Of a stretch of 64,000 nt of DNA, positions 1 through 12,082 are shown one piece after another. This DNA is from Chamaecrista fasciculata (taxonomy: Eukaryota > Streptophyta > Magnoliopsida > Fabales > Fabaceae): positions 19,816-83,815 of the forward strand of contig QANZ01000851.1 of assembly GCA_003254925.1 (NCBI GenBank), given 5' to 3'. Below the pieces are notes generated by a model that made no database searches, had not been told where the DNA came from, and worked only from the letters and a program-made list of their open reading frames with translations. A program made the position numbers and the translations under genes. The stretch's first letter is position 1. The number at the start of each line of letters is the position of its first letter.

Positions 1-204
1 TAGCTTTTAGACCGTTAAGCATATTAGTTGATAGAAGGCTCATGCCTCTTGTTTTCTTCAATTGTTGGTGATTGGGACATACCTTTTGTTAACTATGTTT
101 TCATTGAATGTCCTTTTTATAACATCTCTGAATTGATAATTTGATGAATATAAAAAGTAGGCTTTGAACTAAAATTCTTATTGTCTCAATGACTTCAAAA
201 CCAG

Positions 205-1871
205 GCTGGATAAAACCAAGTTTCATGTCATTGGTGCTATACTCTTTACTGCTCAGTCAGCCTTGCTTCATCCAACGGCTGTGGTAAAGACAAGAATGCA
301 AGTGGCTGGATCTGGACTCTCTCATATGAGAGGAACATCAGTATTTACTCATATATTGAAAAATGATGGTATTCCTGGACTCTTTAGAGGTTTTGGTACT
401 TCTGCTATTGGATCATTGCCTGGTAGGGTCTTAGCTCTAACATCACTTGAGATGTCCAAAGACTTTATGTTAAAATACACACAACGTTTTGATATGCCGG
501 AAGCATCACGTATTGGCCTCGCAAGTGGAGTGGCAGGAATGTTCTCAAATTTAGTTTCTTGTGTATACTATGTGCCTTTGGATGTGGTATGTAATATTTT
601 CTCTGATTCCATAGCTGCTAGCCTATCATTTTTTTTATGGGGGATGTATTATTGTAAATCTATGAACTAAAAGAAAATTTCTTGTAAAATCCTGACCATT
701 TCTTCCTTAAAATAAAAGAGTTTCATTCTTTTCATAGATCTGCCAGAGATTAATGGTACAAGGTCTCCCGGGAACAACTTACAGCAGTGGAGCATTTGAT
801 GTCATTCGTAACGTTATGAAGGCCGAGGGTTTTCGTGGCTTTTATAGAGGCTTTGGATTAACAGCTATAACCCAGTCACCAGCATCTGCACTTTGGTGGG
901 GTTCATATGGTGCAGCACAACACATCATTTGGAGGTACCTTCTGTTTTAGAGCTATGTATTTGTTGTTCCCAGAGTTTATATCTTCACATTTTTCTTTCT
1001 TTTTTTAATTCAAATGTGCTTATTGTTCAGGGGTTTGGGCTATAGAGACGACACGGAGAAAAAGCCTTCACATGTGGAAATGGTGACTGTCCAGGCTACA
1101 GCAGGGATGGTAGCTGGTGCTTGTTCCTCTGTTATAACTACCCCCATAGATACCGTAAAAACACGGCTTCAGGTATATGTAATTTCTTGTTTTGTGGCTT
1201 GGTCACTACTTCAAGGAGGAGAACTAGGTTTTTGTTAGTATGTGAAATGTGAAATTGGTATTATCTGTAAGTGTTGATTGTTATATTGTTCATTTGGGTT
1301 TGCCACTTTTAATTTGCATAAAGGTTATGGACAACTATGGTGATGGAAGACCATCAGTCTTGAAGACAACAAAGGCACTCCTCAAAGAAGATGGATGGTG
1401 GGGGTTTTACAGAGGCTTTGGTCCTCGATTTTTGAATATGTCACTTTATGGAACTACGATGATAGTAACTTATGAACTGATAAGTATGTTAATCTCTGTT
1501 AATTCCTTCTGAATTTATCTGAATTTATTTCTTTTTCTCTGATGGCTAGTTGAAAGAATCAGCCAGGCCTTTTATTATAACAAATTGTTCTCACACACAT
1601 GGTGTGATTTCATATATGCAGGATTTAATGACTTTTAATAATTTATTCAAATGTAAATAATCATCTGTGGCTTTTCTCTTCCTTCATAAGTGGGTTTGGT
1701 GTTCATCTTATGTTTATGGAGTTTCTCTTGAACTCTTGAGGTGTCAAAGATTATCTTTCTGATTTGATACGTTTTTTTTTGTTTTTTGTTTTTTTTTGTT
1801 TTTTTTTTGTTTTTGCCTTTATTTTGACAGAGAGATTATCTATACAACCTAGTCTGAGATCTTTTGCTTGA
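205..1871 (+). CDS. Mitochondrial carrier protein (SLC25A44-like), 5'-partial
   Basis: This encodes a mitochondrial inner-membrane carrier of the six-helix SLC25 family, closest in my judgement to the plant SLC25A44-like group; its substrate cannot be read from sequence. Exons are 205-586, 738-934, 1031-1172, 1324-1483 and 1831-1871, all with GT..AG borders and a continuous frame, giving about 306 residues. The first exon starts inside a codon, so a short N-terminus lies left of the window. Three carrier signatures are visible: HPTAVVKTRMQ (the acidic residue of the first motif is absent), PLDVVCQR and PIDTVKTR. GLFRGFG, GFYRGFG and GFYRGFG follow at the expected spacing. The last intron ends in a T-rich tract and the short last exon ends in the frame KRLSIQPSLRSFA. 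No frameshift is seen, so the gene looks functional. Confidence 0.9.
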
Positions 1872-2110
1872 AGGAGCACAATATCTTGTGACCACGAAAC
1901 CCAGACACGAAGATGCATGCATTCAAGCACTACATATTGCAGCATTGCAATATCTGATGAAAAAGCCATATCTTAAAGATGTTTATGCTTTGGTTCTTGC
2001 ATAATTTTGATGACGCATCTTTTGTTTCCTAAAAGCCGTAAATTCACAGAAATCCCTTCTTTTTTTTAGAGGGTGTTGTGATAGATAGAATATAGAGGAA
2101 TCATTAAATT
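1872..2110. other. 3' flank of the carrier gene
   Basis: This holds the likely 3' UTR and polyadenylation region of the carrier gene and AT-rich spacer. I see no other gene or repeat in it. Confidence 0.5.
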
Positions 2111-2668
2111 TTGGTAAGTGCTTATAATTCTCAATTGTAAGGACATATGGGGAATTTTATAGATGATATCAGATTAGTAATATAAGGAATTCATGTCTCC
2201 TTGTTCCTGATGCTAATGTTTTAATGTCTAAGGAATCTTCAGTCGATATAATGAGAGATAATTTGATCATACCATTTCTACATATTACTTAGAATCAAGA
2301 TATCCAGATTGTTATACATGAAGTGCCAAATGAAATGATACATATCTCAGTTTCTGCTTTCTTTACTAATAGTCATCTAGTGATTTACATCAATATTACC
2401 ATTTAACTGAGGAATTTATTGAAATTTAACATGCTTGACAATTGATTATAAAAAGGTATCCGCTAATTTCGCTATTTCAAAGTAAAAACTTATAAGTATG
2501 CATATACTACAACTTGAGTCTTTTGCTTGTGAAGTTGTGATGATCAAAACCATCGTCTAAAATGGGATGTTGCATATACTACATCTTACCGATTACAATT
2601 TTAAAGTTAAAACTTAAAACCAATATATATTTATAACGTTTTAGATTTTAGTTATAAAACCACTAAAG
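2111..2668 (+). repeat. Dispersed direct duplication, copy 1
   Basis: This non-coding block is repeated in the same orientation at 7802-8520. Both begin TTGGTAAGTGCTTAT and share long near-identical stretches, including TAAGGAATCTTCAGTCGATA and the segment ending near ACTAAAG. Copy 1 lacks an insertion of about 175 bp found in copy 2. No coding potential is visible. The pair flanks the SINE, the GRAS-carrying MULE and the receptor-kinase pseudogene. Confidence 0.85.
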
Positions 2669-3034
2669 ATTTTATACTTTTCTATTTTGGTTATATTATA
2701 AAATATTTATGAAATCATATGTCATATGTGATATGTCGTAACCTCAATTATTATAATATATGTTGGCTATCTATAATTCTATATATGATTTGCCTCATTA
2801 TTCTATATCTATCTTATAAATCTATGAGTTGTTTTTTGTATCTTTTTATATAGTGATTCACTAAAAAGTTATAACGTTTAACAATTGGGACAACTTCAAT
2901 TTTTATTATTATATATTTTTTTAAAAAAATTCGTAATCAAAATATAAACTTAAGAAATTACAAACATGTAATTTAGATGACTTATAAGATAAGTAAATCT
3001 GTAATAGCTTATTTGATACAATGATCTAGAAATT
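2669..3034. other. AT-rich spacer
   Basis: AT-rich sequence with no open reading frame or recognisable repeat that I can support. Confidence 0.5.
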
Positions 3035-3044
3035 TAGTATTAAA

Positions 3045-3225
3045 TTAAATTTGGTTGGTCTAGTAGTCAGCTCACTAGGTTGTTTAAACAAGTGTTGGGA
3101 GTTGAATCACATCTTGTATATGCAGCAACCATTTAGCCAACAACACCTTTAAATGGAGCTAAGATTCACTGAAGATTAGTCCTTGGCCTGTCGGGTTGAG
3201 GATACCTTGGGCAACAAAAAAAATC
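3045..3225 (+). mobile_element. tRNA-derived SINE, short form
   Basis: It begins with GGTTGGTCTAGTAGTC, resembling a tRNA/SINE A box, followed by GGGAGTTGAATC as a degenerate B box, and it ends in an A-run. It is flanked by a 10-bp target duplication TAGTATTAAA at 3035-3044 and 3226-3235. A longer relative lies at 63773-64000. The two share the head and the 3' GATACCTT region, but this copy lacks a GC-rich stretch of about 50 bp present in the other. Confidence 0.8.
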
Positions 3226-3252
3226 TAGTATTAAAGAACACTTTTTTTTTTT

Positions 3253-4282
3253 GCCAAAGTCCTATTTTGGTCCTCCAGTTATGCTTAGTGTTCCAAATTG
3301 GTCCGCCAGTTATGCAAAACTTGACAAAGTTGGTCCCTCTAATAGTTTCCATCCATTTTTCTGTTAAAAAAAGACAAAATTGATTTTTGACTCTTAAAAG
3401 TTTAAATTTTTTGCATCAAGGACCGTTTTCTCTGTAATAGAACCAAAATGTAAGAAAGAAAAAATAATTGGGGTTAATGTTTATTTCGCAGAAAAATATC
3501 TCTCTCTTTCTCCCTCCTCCCTACCTACGCCAGTCACCGGATCCCCTCCGCCACATCCGGCGGCGCCGACCTCATGACCGCCGGCAACATTCTCAAGAAC
3601 ATCACCGAACTCGTGTCTTCCTTCTCCATGAATCAGGCATGATAGTATTTGATTCAGGCATTCAGATCTATTACATGAATCACGTCTTCCTTCTCCATGG
3701 ATTCCGAGATCGCGTGGTTCGTGACGATGTAAGAGAACATCAAGAAAGGGCAGAGCTCGCGGAACAGCTTCCTCACGAGGAATCGCTCCGAATCGGAAAG
3801 GGAATTCGTTAATCGGAGAGCCTCGGGACGCCGTTGAGGTTCTTGAACATGGAATCGTTGACGTAAGCGGCGACGCGTTGGAGGGAGTCGCCGTCGGGAG
3901 AGGCGAGTTCGGTGATGTTCTTGAGGATGTTGCCGGCGGTCATGAGGTCGGCGCCGCCGGATGTGGCGGAGGGGATCCGGTGACTGGCGTAGGTAGGGAG
4001 GAAGGAGAGAGAGAGATTTTTTTGTGTGAAATAAACATTAACCCCCAATTATTTTTTCTTTCTTACATTTTGGTTCTATTATAGAGAAAAAGGTCCTTGA
4101 TGCAAAAATTTTAAACTTTTAGGAGTTAAAATTCAATTTTGTCTTTTTTTTAACGGAAAAATGGATGGAAACGGTTTGAGGAACCAACCTTGCCAAGTTT
4201 TGCATGAGTGGGGGACCAAAAATAACTGGGGACCAATTTGGAACACTGAGCATAACTGGAGGACCAAAATAGGACTTTGGCC
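3253..4282. mobile_element. Pack-MULE-like element with GRAS-gene fragments
   Basis: This is a non-autonomous Mutator-like element of about 1.03 kb. The left arm (3253 to about 3615) and right arm (about 3893-4282) are inverted copies that start GCCAAAGTCCTATTTTGG. They contain subterminal TTGGTCC motifs shared with the elements at 8618-9272 and 24971-26081. The inverted arms run on into GC-rich coding-like sequence, so part of the captured gene is itself present twice in opposite orientation. It sits in a T-run, so the expected 9-bp duplication is probably nine Ts. A wider 10-bp repeat AAGAACACTT (3234-3243 and 4313-4322) looks like the duplication of an older poly(A)-tail insertion that the MULE entered. 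No transposase is present. Confidence 0.85.
3690..4010 (-). pseudogene. Captured GRAS-domain gene fragment
   Basis: On the minus strand this reads as pieces of the leucine-rich start of a GRAS regulator domain, of SCL3-like character. ILKNITELASPDGDSLQRV is visible at about 3888-3950, and in another frame LFRELCPFLMFSYIVTNHAI ends in SESMEK. The frame breaks between the two near 3809, and VHIID and later GRAS motifs are absent. This is a promoterless internal gene piece inside a transposon, with the inverted beginning of the same piece at about 3519-3612. I assign GRAS from remembered family motifs; the exact donor gene is unknown. Confidence 0.7.
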
Positions 4283-4372
4283 TTTTTTTTTTTTTTTTTT
4301 ATCAAAAGTTTTAAGAACACTTGGGAAAGAGGCAATTTTACATTTACTATTTTGTGGTTAATATCCACTTAC

Positions 4373-7090
4373 CTAACGTAAACAAAAGGCATTCTTCATT
4401 TGATTTAGCTCCCTTGTGATATCTATCATGTTCAATCTTTCTTTTGGTGATTCTATTGAACAAGCAAGTCCAACTCCAAAGAGTGAAATTATCAACTTTT
4501 CTTCATCAGGATGCATAAGGGTTAGCTCCTCAATCTTGATTTCTTGTGCTGATGTTGTTTGTTCCCTTTGTTTCGGTACAAGTGTTGAGTCCACAAGCTC
4601 CAAAAGGTTATCTATATGCATCTTTCACAAAGCTATGGAGATTGTGACTATCTCTGAAGATTTCTTCCGTAGGCCTTCTTCCAGTAAGCATTTCCAAAAG
4701 CAGAATCCCGAAAGAATACACATCACCTTCCATTGATACATCAAGATTAATTCCATACTCTGACATATAATTTATTGGTATATGGTCAGTCATTTGTACA
4801 TAAAAGAAGTGGAGTTAAGAAGAGAACAACTACTAATAATAAATCATACCTGGAGGAGCATAACCAATAGTTCCTTTTATTCCAGTTGTGCTGATTTGCT
4901 TTTGAGAATCGCCATCAAAGTTTGAGAGAAGTCTTGCTAATCCAAAATCACTCAGATGAGCAACCATATCATCGTCAAGGAGGACATTGCTTGGCTTTAA
5001 ATCACAATGGACAATAGGTGTCACATATTCATAGTGAAGATAATGTAGCGCAGAAGCAAGATCATATAGGATATTGAATCTTCGTTGAAAATCCAAAGTT
5101 CTATGTTGATATACACCTTCTGCACGTGGATGCAACCATTCTTCCAGACTTCCATTTGACATGTACTCAAAGACTATAGCTTTAAATTCTTGTCCTTTAA
5201 AATCAATGCTTGAGCAACATGTTAAAATCTTAACAAGATTTCGATGTCTGATAATTTTAAGTGCATTGCACTCAGAAATGAAACTCTTTTGAGCACTCTT
5301 CATTTGAAGGTTTAGAACTTTTATAGCAACAACTTCCTCTTGTGATTCAAGCCTTCCTTTATAGACCGAGCCAAACCCCCCAGATCCTATCAAATTGTTG
5401 GTAGAGAATCCTTCAGTTGCTGAGTATAAATTTTGATAAGACACATTGGGAAGCTGGTAAAGTTCAACTGTTGAAGTGGGCGATGATATCCTTTTTCTTG
5501 TCCTAATCCAGATAGCAAGAATTGAAGAAACAAGAAGACAAACACCTAAGCAAATCATAAGAACCATGAGTTTCACATGATGTTTATTTCCCTGTCTGTC
5601 GACCTTGATAGGACATGGTGGTAAATGTAGTTCAGAGATCCCCCCACAAAGCTTGTTATTACCAACCACTGATATAGCACTTGCATTCCTGAAAACCCCT
5701 TCGGTTGGTACCGCTCCATCCAACTCATTAAAAGAAACATTCAAGAATTCAAGAACATAAATGCTCTGTAAACCTCTCGGTATTGATCCAGACAAGTTGT
5801 TTCTTGATAGATCAAGTTTTCTAAGGCCTTCAATGAAGCTAATGAAGAAGGCATGGTTCCACTGAACAAATTACCTTGTAAATAAAGGTATTCCATACTT
5901 GAGCACTCTCCAATGGTCCCAGGAATCACACCAGAAAGAAAATTATATGAGATATCCAAGGTGCCGAGGTTTTTAAAGGTTCCAACCTCAGGAGGTAGAG
6001 AGCCAATCAACAAGTTATGTGATAAGTTCAGTAATATGGACAATGGGGAAGTACTTAAAGCCTGCAAGGGAATAACTCCAGAAAACTTGTTTTCTGAAAG
6101 GTCTAGGGTTACCAAATATTTCCAATTTGTAAACATGTGTGGTATTTTCCCTTCAAGAATATTGTTTGACAACAATAGTTCAACTAGTTGTGTGAGGTTT
6201 CCTAAGGAGGCTGGCATCTCTCCAGAGAGTTGGTTTCCTTGTAAATGTAACAATTGAATCTTTTGGAACTTCCCAAATGAATCTGGAATAAGGCCTGTAA
6301 ATTTGTTTTCTTCTAGACCCAATGCAATCAAATTTTTGTACCTTCCTAAAGTTGTAGGAATGCTTCCATATATCTTATTACCCCCACGGGCTAGATCACT
6401 GAGTTGGATCGACAAATTAGCTATGGAACTAGGTAAAACACCTCCAAATTTGTTTCCTGACAAACCTAAAGTTATCAGTTCACTACAGTTCTCCAAAGAT
6501 TGTATAAAATCCAAGTCAGTATTGGAACTGTTGCCAAGATTATTAAATGCCATATTTAGCCACCAAAGATCTTTCAGGTTTCTTAGACTTGGAACTTTTC
6601 CAACAAAGTAGTTGTCTCGGATATCAAAACTTTGAAGAGAAGATGCATTTGAGATGGAAGTTGGGATTGGGCATGAAATCCGATTCCCATCTATGTCAGC
6701 TATTTGCAAATTAGGGAGGTTAGAGAACATGTTGTCTGGAAGAGTGCCCTCTAATTGATTATATGCTATGGATAATACTGTGAGATATGACATGTTGTAA
6801 AGTGAAGAAGGAACAGTACCTGAAAAATTGTTTCCAACTATTGATAAAAAGCTCAAGTTTTTCAAATGGCCTATTTCTTCTGGTATGCTCCCTTTCAAGT
6901 TGTTGTAAGCCACAGATAGATAATGAAGGGAAGAAAGATTCCATGTGGAAGCTGGGATTTGTCCACTTAAATTATTATAATAAACTTGCAACTTTTGAAG
7001 ATTTCGAAGTGAGCCAAGCGCAAAAGATTCCAAAGTAAGTTCACACAAACGATCAGAATGGTTTGAAGCTGTATGGACCAAAATGGGCAT
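4373..7090 (-). pseudogene. LRR-XII receptor-like kinase, 5'-truncated, two frameshifts
   Basis: This resembles EFR/Xa21-type pattern-recognition kinases of the plasma membrane. From 7090 downward there are about 17 extracellular LRRs, a cysteine pair ending near LHLPPCP, one membrane helix (LMVLMICLGVCLLVSSILAI) and a kinase domain. The kinase has GSGGFGSVYKG, catalytic HCDLKPSN (non-RD type) and DFG. An intron at 4760-4849 joins GYAPP to EYGINLDVSMEGD. The frame breaks near 5830, where one A seems lost before GLRKLDLSRNNLSG, and again near 4618, between FVKDAY and DNLLELVD. The signal peptide, LRR N-cap and first few LRRs are missing upstream. I read it as a pseudogene; assembly errors could explain the frameshifts but not the missing 5' part. 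Confidence 0.88.
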
Positions 7091-7801
7091 GACATGGGAG
7101 GCACAAAAGCCATTTTATGCTTGAAGAGTGTGAATGTTTTAGTGTAATGTAATGATATGAAACCTTCAATTTGTGGTTTGCATATTTATCACCATTATGT
7201 GCGATGACTTCATTCCTTGCTCTTTTTACGTATGGACTACGGGTCTTTGATGGAGTCACTTCATCTAACAATTTTGTCAATGAATATCAAAAACATAATT
7301 GACTATAGAAACAGAGTGACAAGGTGAAGTTTTCTGATACAAAATAATAGAAAATTCAACTATGCAAAAGCTTAGTAAATAAAAGGTTATGTCTTCTTTC
7401 TTACCATAGTTATTGCCATTTGCATTGATTGGACGTGTGGAACATGATGCAGATAATTTAGATTAAATTAAGGAAGCAAAAGCAAGACATAAAATCAACC
7501 TTTGAATAAAAATTTTAATGACAAGAAGTATAGCCACTGTATGTAAGACTTTTCAGCTGTCCTAACTCCTATGTACTCAGATGAGATAGTTTTTGAGTTT
7601 TCCCAACCGAAGTTATTGCAATTTGCATTGACTTGACTTACAGATCATTAGTATTTTTTTTTTTTTGGAAGAACAGATCATTAGTATTTTAGTTACTTTA
7701 TAAATCAATTTTGAAAGCAGGTCCAAATTCCTAAAGGCAAAAACAAAAAAGACTATCAAGTATATTTTTAAAATACTTGCAGGTCTACATATCCACTCTA
7801 T
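7091..7801. other. Upstream flank of the kinase pseudogene
   Basis: No signal peptide or LRR N-cap exon could be found here. The phrase TTATTGCCATTTGCATTGA near 7409 recurs in similar form near 7613, suggesting a small local duplication. One short T-tract insertion is listed separately. Otherwise AT-rich spacer. Confidence 0.45.
7658..7672 (-). mobile_element. Micro-insertion, poly(A) tail with 18-bp duplication
   Basis: A 15-base insert (T-run then GGAAGA) lies between perfect copies of ACAGATCATTAGTATTTT at 7640-7657 and 7673-7690. Read on the minus strand it is TCTTCC plus an A-tail, as expected for an extremely 5'-truncated retroposed copy. Confidence 0.7.
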
Positions 7802-8520
7802 TTGGTAAGTGCTTATTATTCTCAGTTGTAAGGACATATATGGGGAATTTTGTAGATGAAATCAGATTAGTAATATAAGGAGTTCAGTGTTTCCTTGTTC
7901 CTGATGCTAATATTTTAATGTCTAAGGAATCTTCAGTCGATATAATGAGAAATAATTTGATCATACCATTTCTACATATTACTTGGAATCAAGATATATA
8001 TCCAGATTGTTATACATAAAGTGCCAAATGAAATGATACATATCTCAGTTTCTGCTTTCTTTACTAAGTCTAGTCATCCAGTGATTTACATCAACATTAC
8101 CATTTAACCGAGGAATTTATTGAAATTTAACATGCTTGACAATTGATTATAAAAAGTTATCCACTAATTTCGCTATTTCAATGTAAAAACTTATAAGTAT
8201 GCATATACTACAAGTTTACAGCTTGAGTCTTTGCTTGTGATGATCAAGCCATCATCTAAAATGGGATGTTAGAATAAATAAGAGAATGGATCCGCTATCT
8301 GTGTAGTGGATCCTGCAGTATTTTTGTTTAATGAAACACTTAGTTTTGATTTATTTGTTTCACACGGCAAGATTCATTGCACTGAGTGAGTGCAGTGGAT
8401 CCTTCCTTAATGAATATAAATCTTGCTATTCTTTAAAAGTAGGTCTACATCTTACCGAATACAATTGAAAACCAATATATATTTGTAATTTTTCAGATTT
8501 AGATTATAAAACTACTAAAG
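7802..8520 (+). repeat. Dispersed direct duplication, copy 2
   Basis: This is the second copy of the 2111-2668 block, same orientation, with small differences such as an extra TATA and an AGTC insertion. It contains an additional segment at about 8272-8448 that copy 1 lacks. Confidence 0.85.
8272..8448. mobile_element. Insertion present only in duplication copy 2
   Basis: About 177 bp interrupts the duplicated block after GGGATGTT and before CTACATCTTACC. It holds three GGATCC-containing motifs, with GAATGGATCCGCT near the start and GCAGTGGATCCTTCC near the end. These are roughly inverted and could be decayed terminal repeats. No coding potential is seen and the class is unknown. Confidence 0.5.
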
Positions 8521-8617
8521 GTACAGTTTTTACCTTTTTGGATCAAGCCAATGCTTAGGGGGCCTAGTCCTACAACTACAAAATACATTGAAAACATTTA
8601 TTATTATATTTTATTTA

Positions 8618-9272
8618 GGCCAAGTGTTCCAAATTGGTCCTCCAGTTATTTTTCTTTCCATATTGGTCCCCCAGTTATGCAAAACTTGACAAAACTGGTC
8701 CCTCTAACAGTTTCCATCCATTTTTCTGTTAAAAAAAAGACAAAATTGATTTTTAACTTCTAAAAGTTTAAATTTTTTTGCATCAAGGACCTTTTTCTCT
8801 ATAATAGAACCAAAATGTAAGAGAGAATAAATAATTGGGGGTTTTAGTTTATTTCACAAAAAAAAAACTTTTTCTCTCCGTCTCTCTCTCCTCTCCGGCA
8901 AGAGTAACGCCACATATTCAGCATCTGATGGTTTCGGTACAGATTCTTCCAAGCTTAACAGTATCAAACCTCCATGGTTGGAAATCCGGCAAGACCCGCC
9001 GGACTAGAGCACCGGAAAGCGAATAGCGTGGAGCTTCCGTTTTCGCTCCAAAGAAAGATGAAGAAGAGGGTCAACTAAATCATCTTCAAATTTAAACTTT
9101 TAGAAGTTAAAAATTAATGTTTTTTTTTTAACAGAAAAATAGATGGAAATTGTTAGAGGGACCAACTTTGCCAAGTTTTGCATAACTGGGGGACCAATAT
9201 GGAACGAAAAATAACTGGGGGACCAATTTGAAACACTGAGCATAATTGGGGGACCAAAATAGAACTTTGGCC
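8618..9272. mobile_element. MULE-like element with GC-rich captured insert
   Basis: This 655-bp element is flanked by a perfect 9-bp duplication TTTTATTTA (8609-8617 and 9273-9281). Its ends are GGCCAA.. and ..TTTGGCC, and its arms contain the same TTGGTCCCCCAGTTAT-type motifs as the 3253-4282 element. The left end has lost about 37 bp of terminal repeat. Its centre (about 8890-9070) is GC-richer and looks captured. It encodes short frames such as SDGFGTDSSKLNSIKPPWLE, which I do not recognise. No transposase. Confidence 0.85.
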
Positions 9273-9334
9273 TTTTATTTATAAATTTAATACATTAATA
9301 ATGACATAAGTCAAGTAGTACAATAATTCAAGTA

Positions 9335-9370
9335 GTGCCTTTTTTTGGCCGTTTTTTTACCAAAAAAGAA
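9335..9370. mobile_element. Micro-insertion, compound A/T-tail insert
   Basis: A 36-base insert lies between two copies of AATTCAAGTA (9325-9334 and 9371-9380). It includes a T-run next to GGCC and a second T-run next to ACC, as if one tail insertion entered another. Confidence 0.55.
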
Positions 9371-9559
9371 AATTCAAGTATTCAAAAAAGAAAAAAATAA
9401 AAAAACCTCAGCCATTCAAGGGAGAAGAAATGAGAGAACATATTCAAGGTGGCATTACATTATTTTTGGCGTGGCCTTTTATAGGAAGCGAGAGAGAGAA
9501 AAAGGAAAAAAAAAAAAAAGCTTTGTGATTTTTTCTGTTTATTGGCTCTTATTTCTTTC

Positions 9560-10461
9560 TGAATCTGAATCTTGCTTAGCCTTGTGTAAACGACAGCTCA
9601 TTTCGGTTTCTCCCTCTTTGTTCTCTCTCCTTACCCATCACCGTAAGTTCTTCTTCTCTCTCAATTCTTCTTTCTTTGATCGCTTATTTCTTCTCTTCCC
9701 TTCCCGTTTCGGATTGAATTTCAATCGGATCTGTGTTGCGAACAAGTATTTGTTTTTTTTTTTGTTTCGGATTTTGAGTTATTGACGTGATTAGATTCTA
9801 TCGTTTTCTCCCCATCTTCTGCTTTTGATTGCTGGGGGAAGGACGAAGACATTATTAGGTTGATTATTCGTGTCTTAATTTAATTACTTAACCAACTTGA
9901 TTGCTTTTAGAATTTTTTTATGTATAATCTGTCGATCTTACCATTTTGCAAGAGTTATATGCATTTCTTTTCATGTCATCCCAGTTGTCCTCTGGTTTTT
10001 GTGGTATTATTGCATGATTTTGCGATCTAAAGCTTTCATTTATTTTCGTTGATATTTTGAGAGTTTGTACTTTTATATTTTGGGTTCTGATTTAACATAT
10101 TCAACTTTTTCTCTGAAATATTCCATGGACAGTGAATCCCGGGTTTGCGGGGTTGTTGTGACATATACTTGTGAATGATCCGGAATAGTCGTTGATCATC
10201 TATAAAAGAGGATAGCTGTTTAAAACGCTAGAGTCTTCATTGAAAAGTTGAGACGTGAATCACTTGAGCAACTATTTTATTGAAAAACTATTTCCCTAAA
10301 TAATGGTGTCACTAAAGTTTGCTGACTTCTGTTGAAACTTCTGGGTTGAGATACTTTATGTCTCTTGTATTATATCTTCTCAGTTAGTCCCTATGCCTGA
10401 GAATTACTGTATTAATTGGCGTCTGATGCCTTGTTTTAATTTTGATATTTGGAACTGTCAG
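9560..10461 (+). other. ARF 5' UTR region and 5' UTR intron
   Basis: A pyrimidine-rich leader ends in CATCACC at 9642, followed by GTAAGTTC. The intron would run 9643-10461 and end in GTCAG, eight bases before the ARF start codon. Leader introns are common in plant ARF genes. The transcription start itself is not visible. Confidence 0.6.
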
Positions 10462-10465
10462 ATAA

Positions 10466-12082
<1,617 letters not shown>

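Noticed and set aside
3234..4322. AAGAACACTT as the target duplication of the GRAS-carrying MULE
   Set aside because: It does not abut the terminal repeats; T-runs and ATCAAAAGTTT lie between. It better fits an older poly(A)-tail insertion.
9345..9785. 146-residue frame upstream of ARF
   Set aside because: It spans a micro-insertion, the CT-rich leader and the leader-intron donor, and has no recognisable domain.
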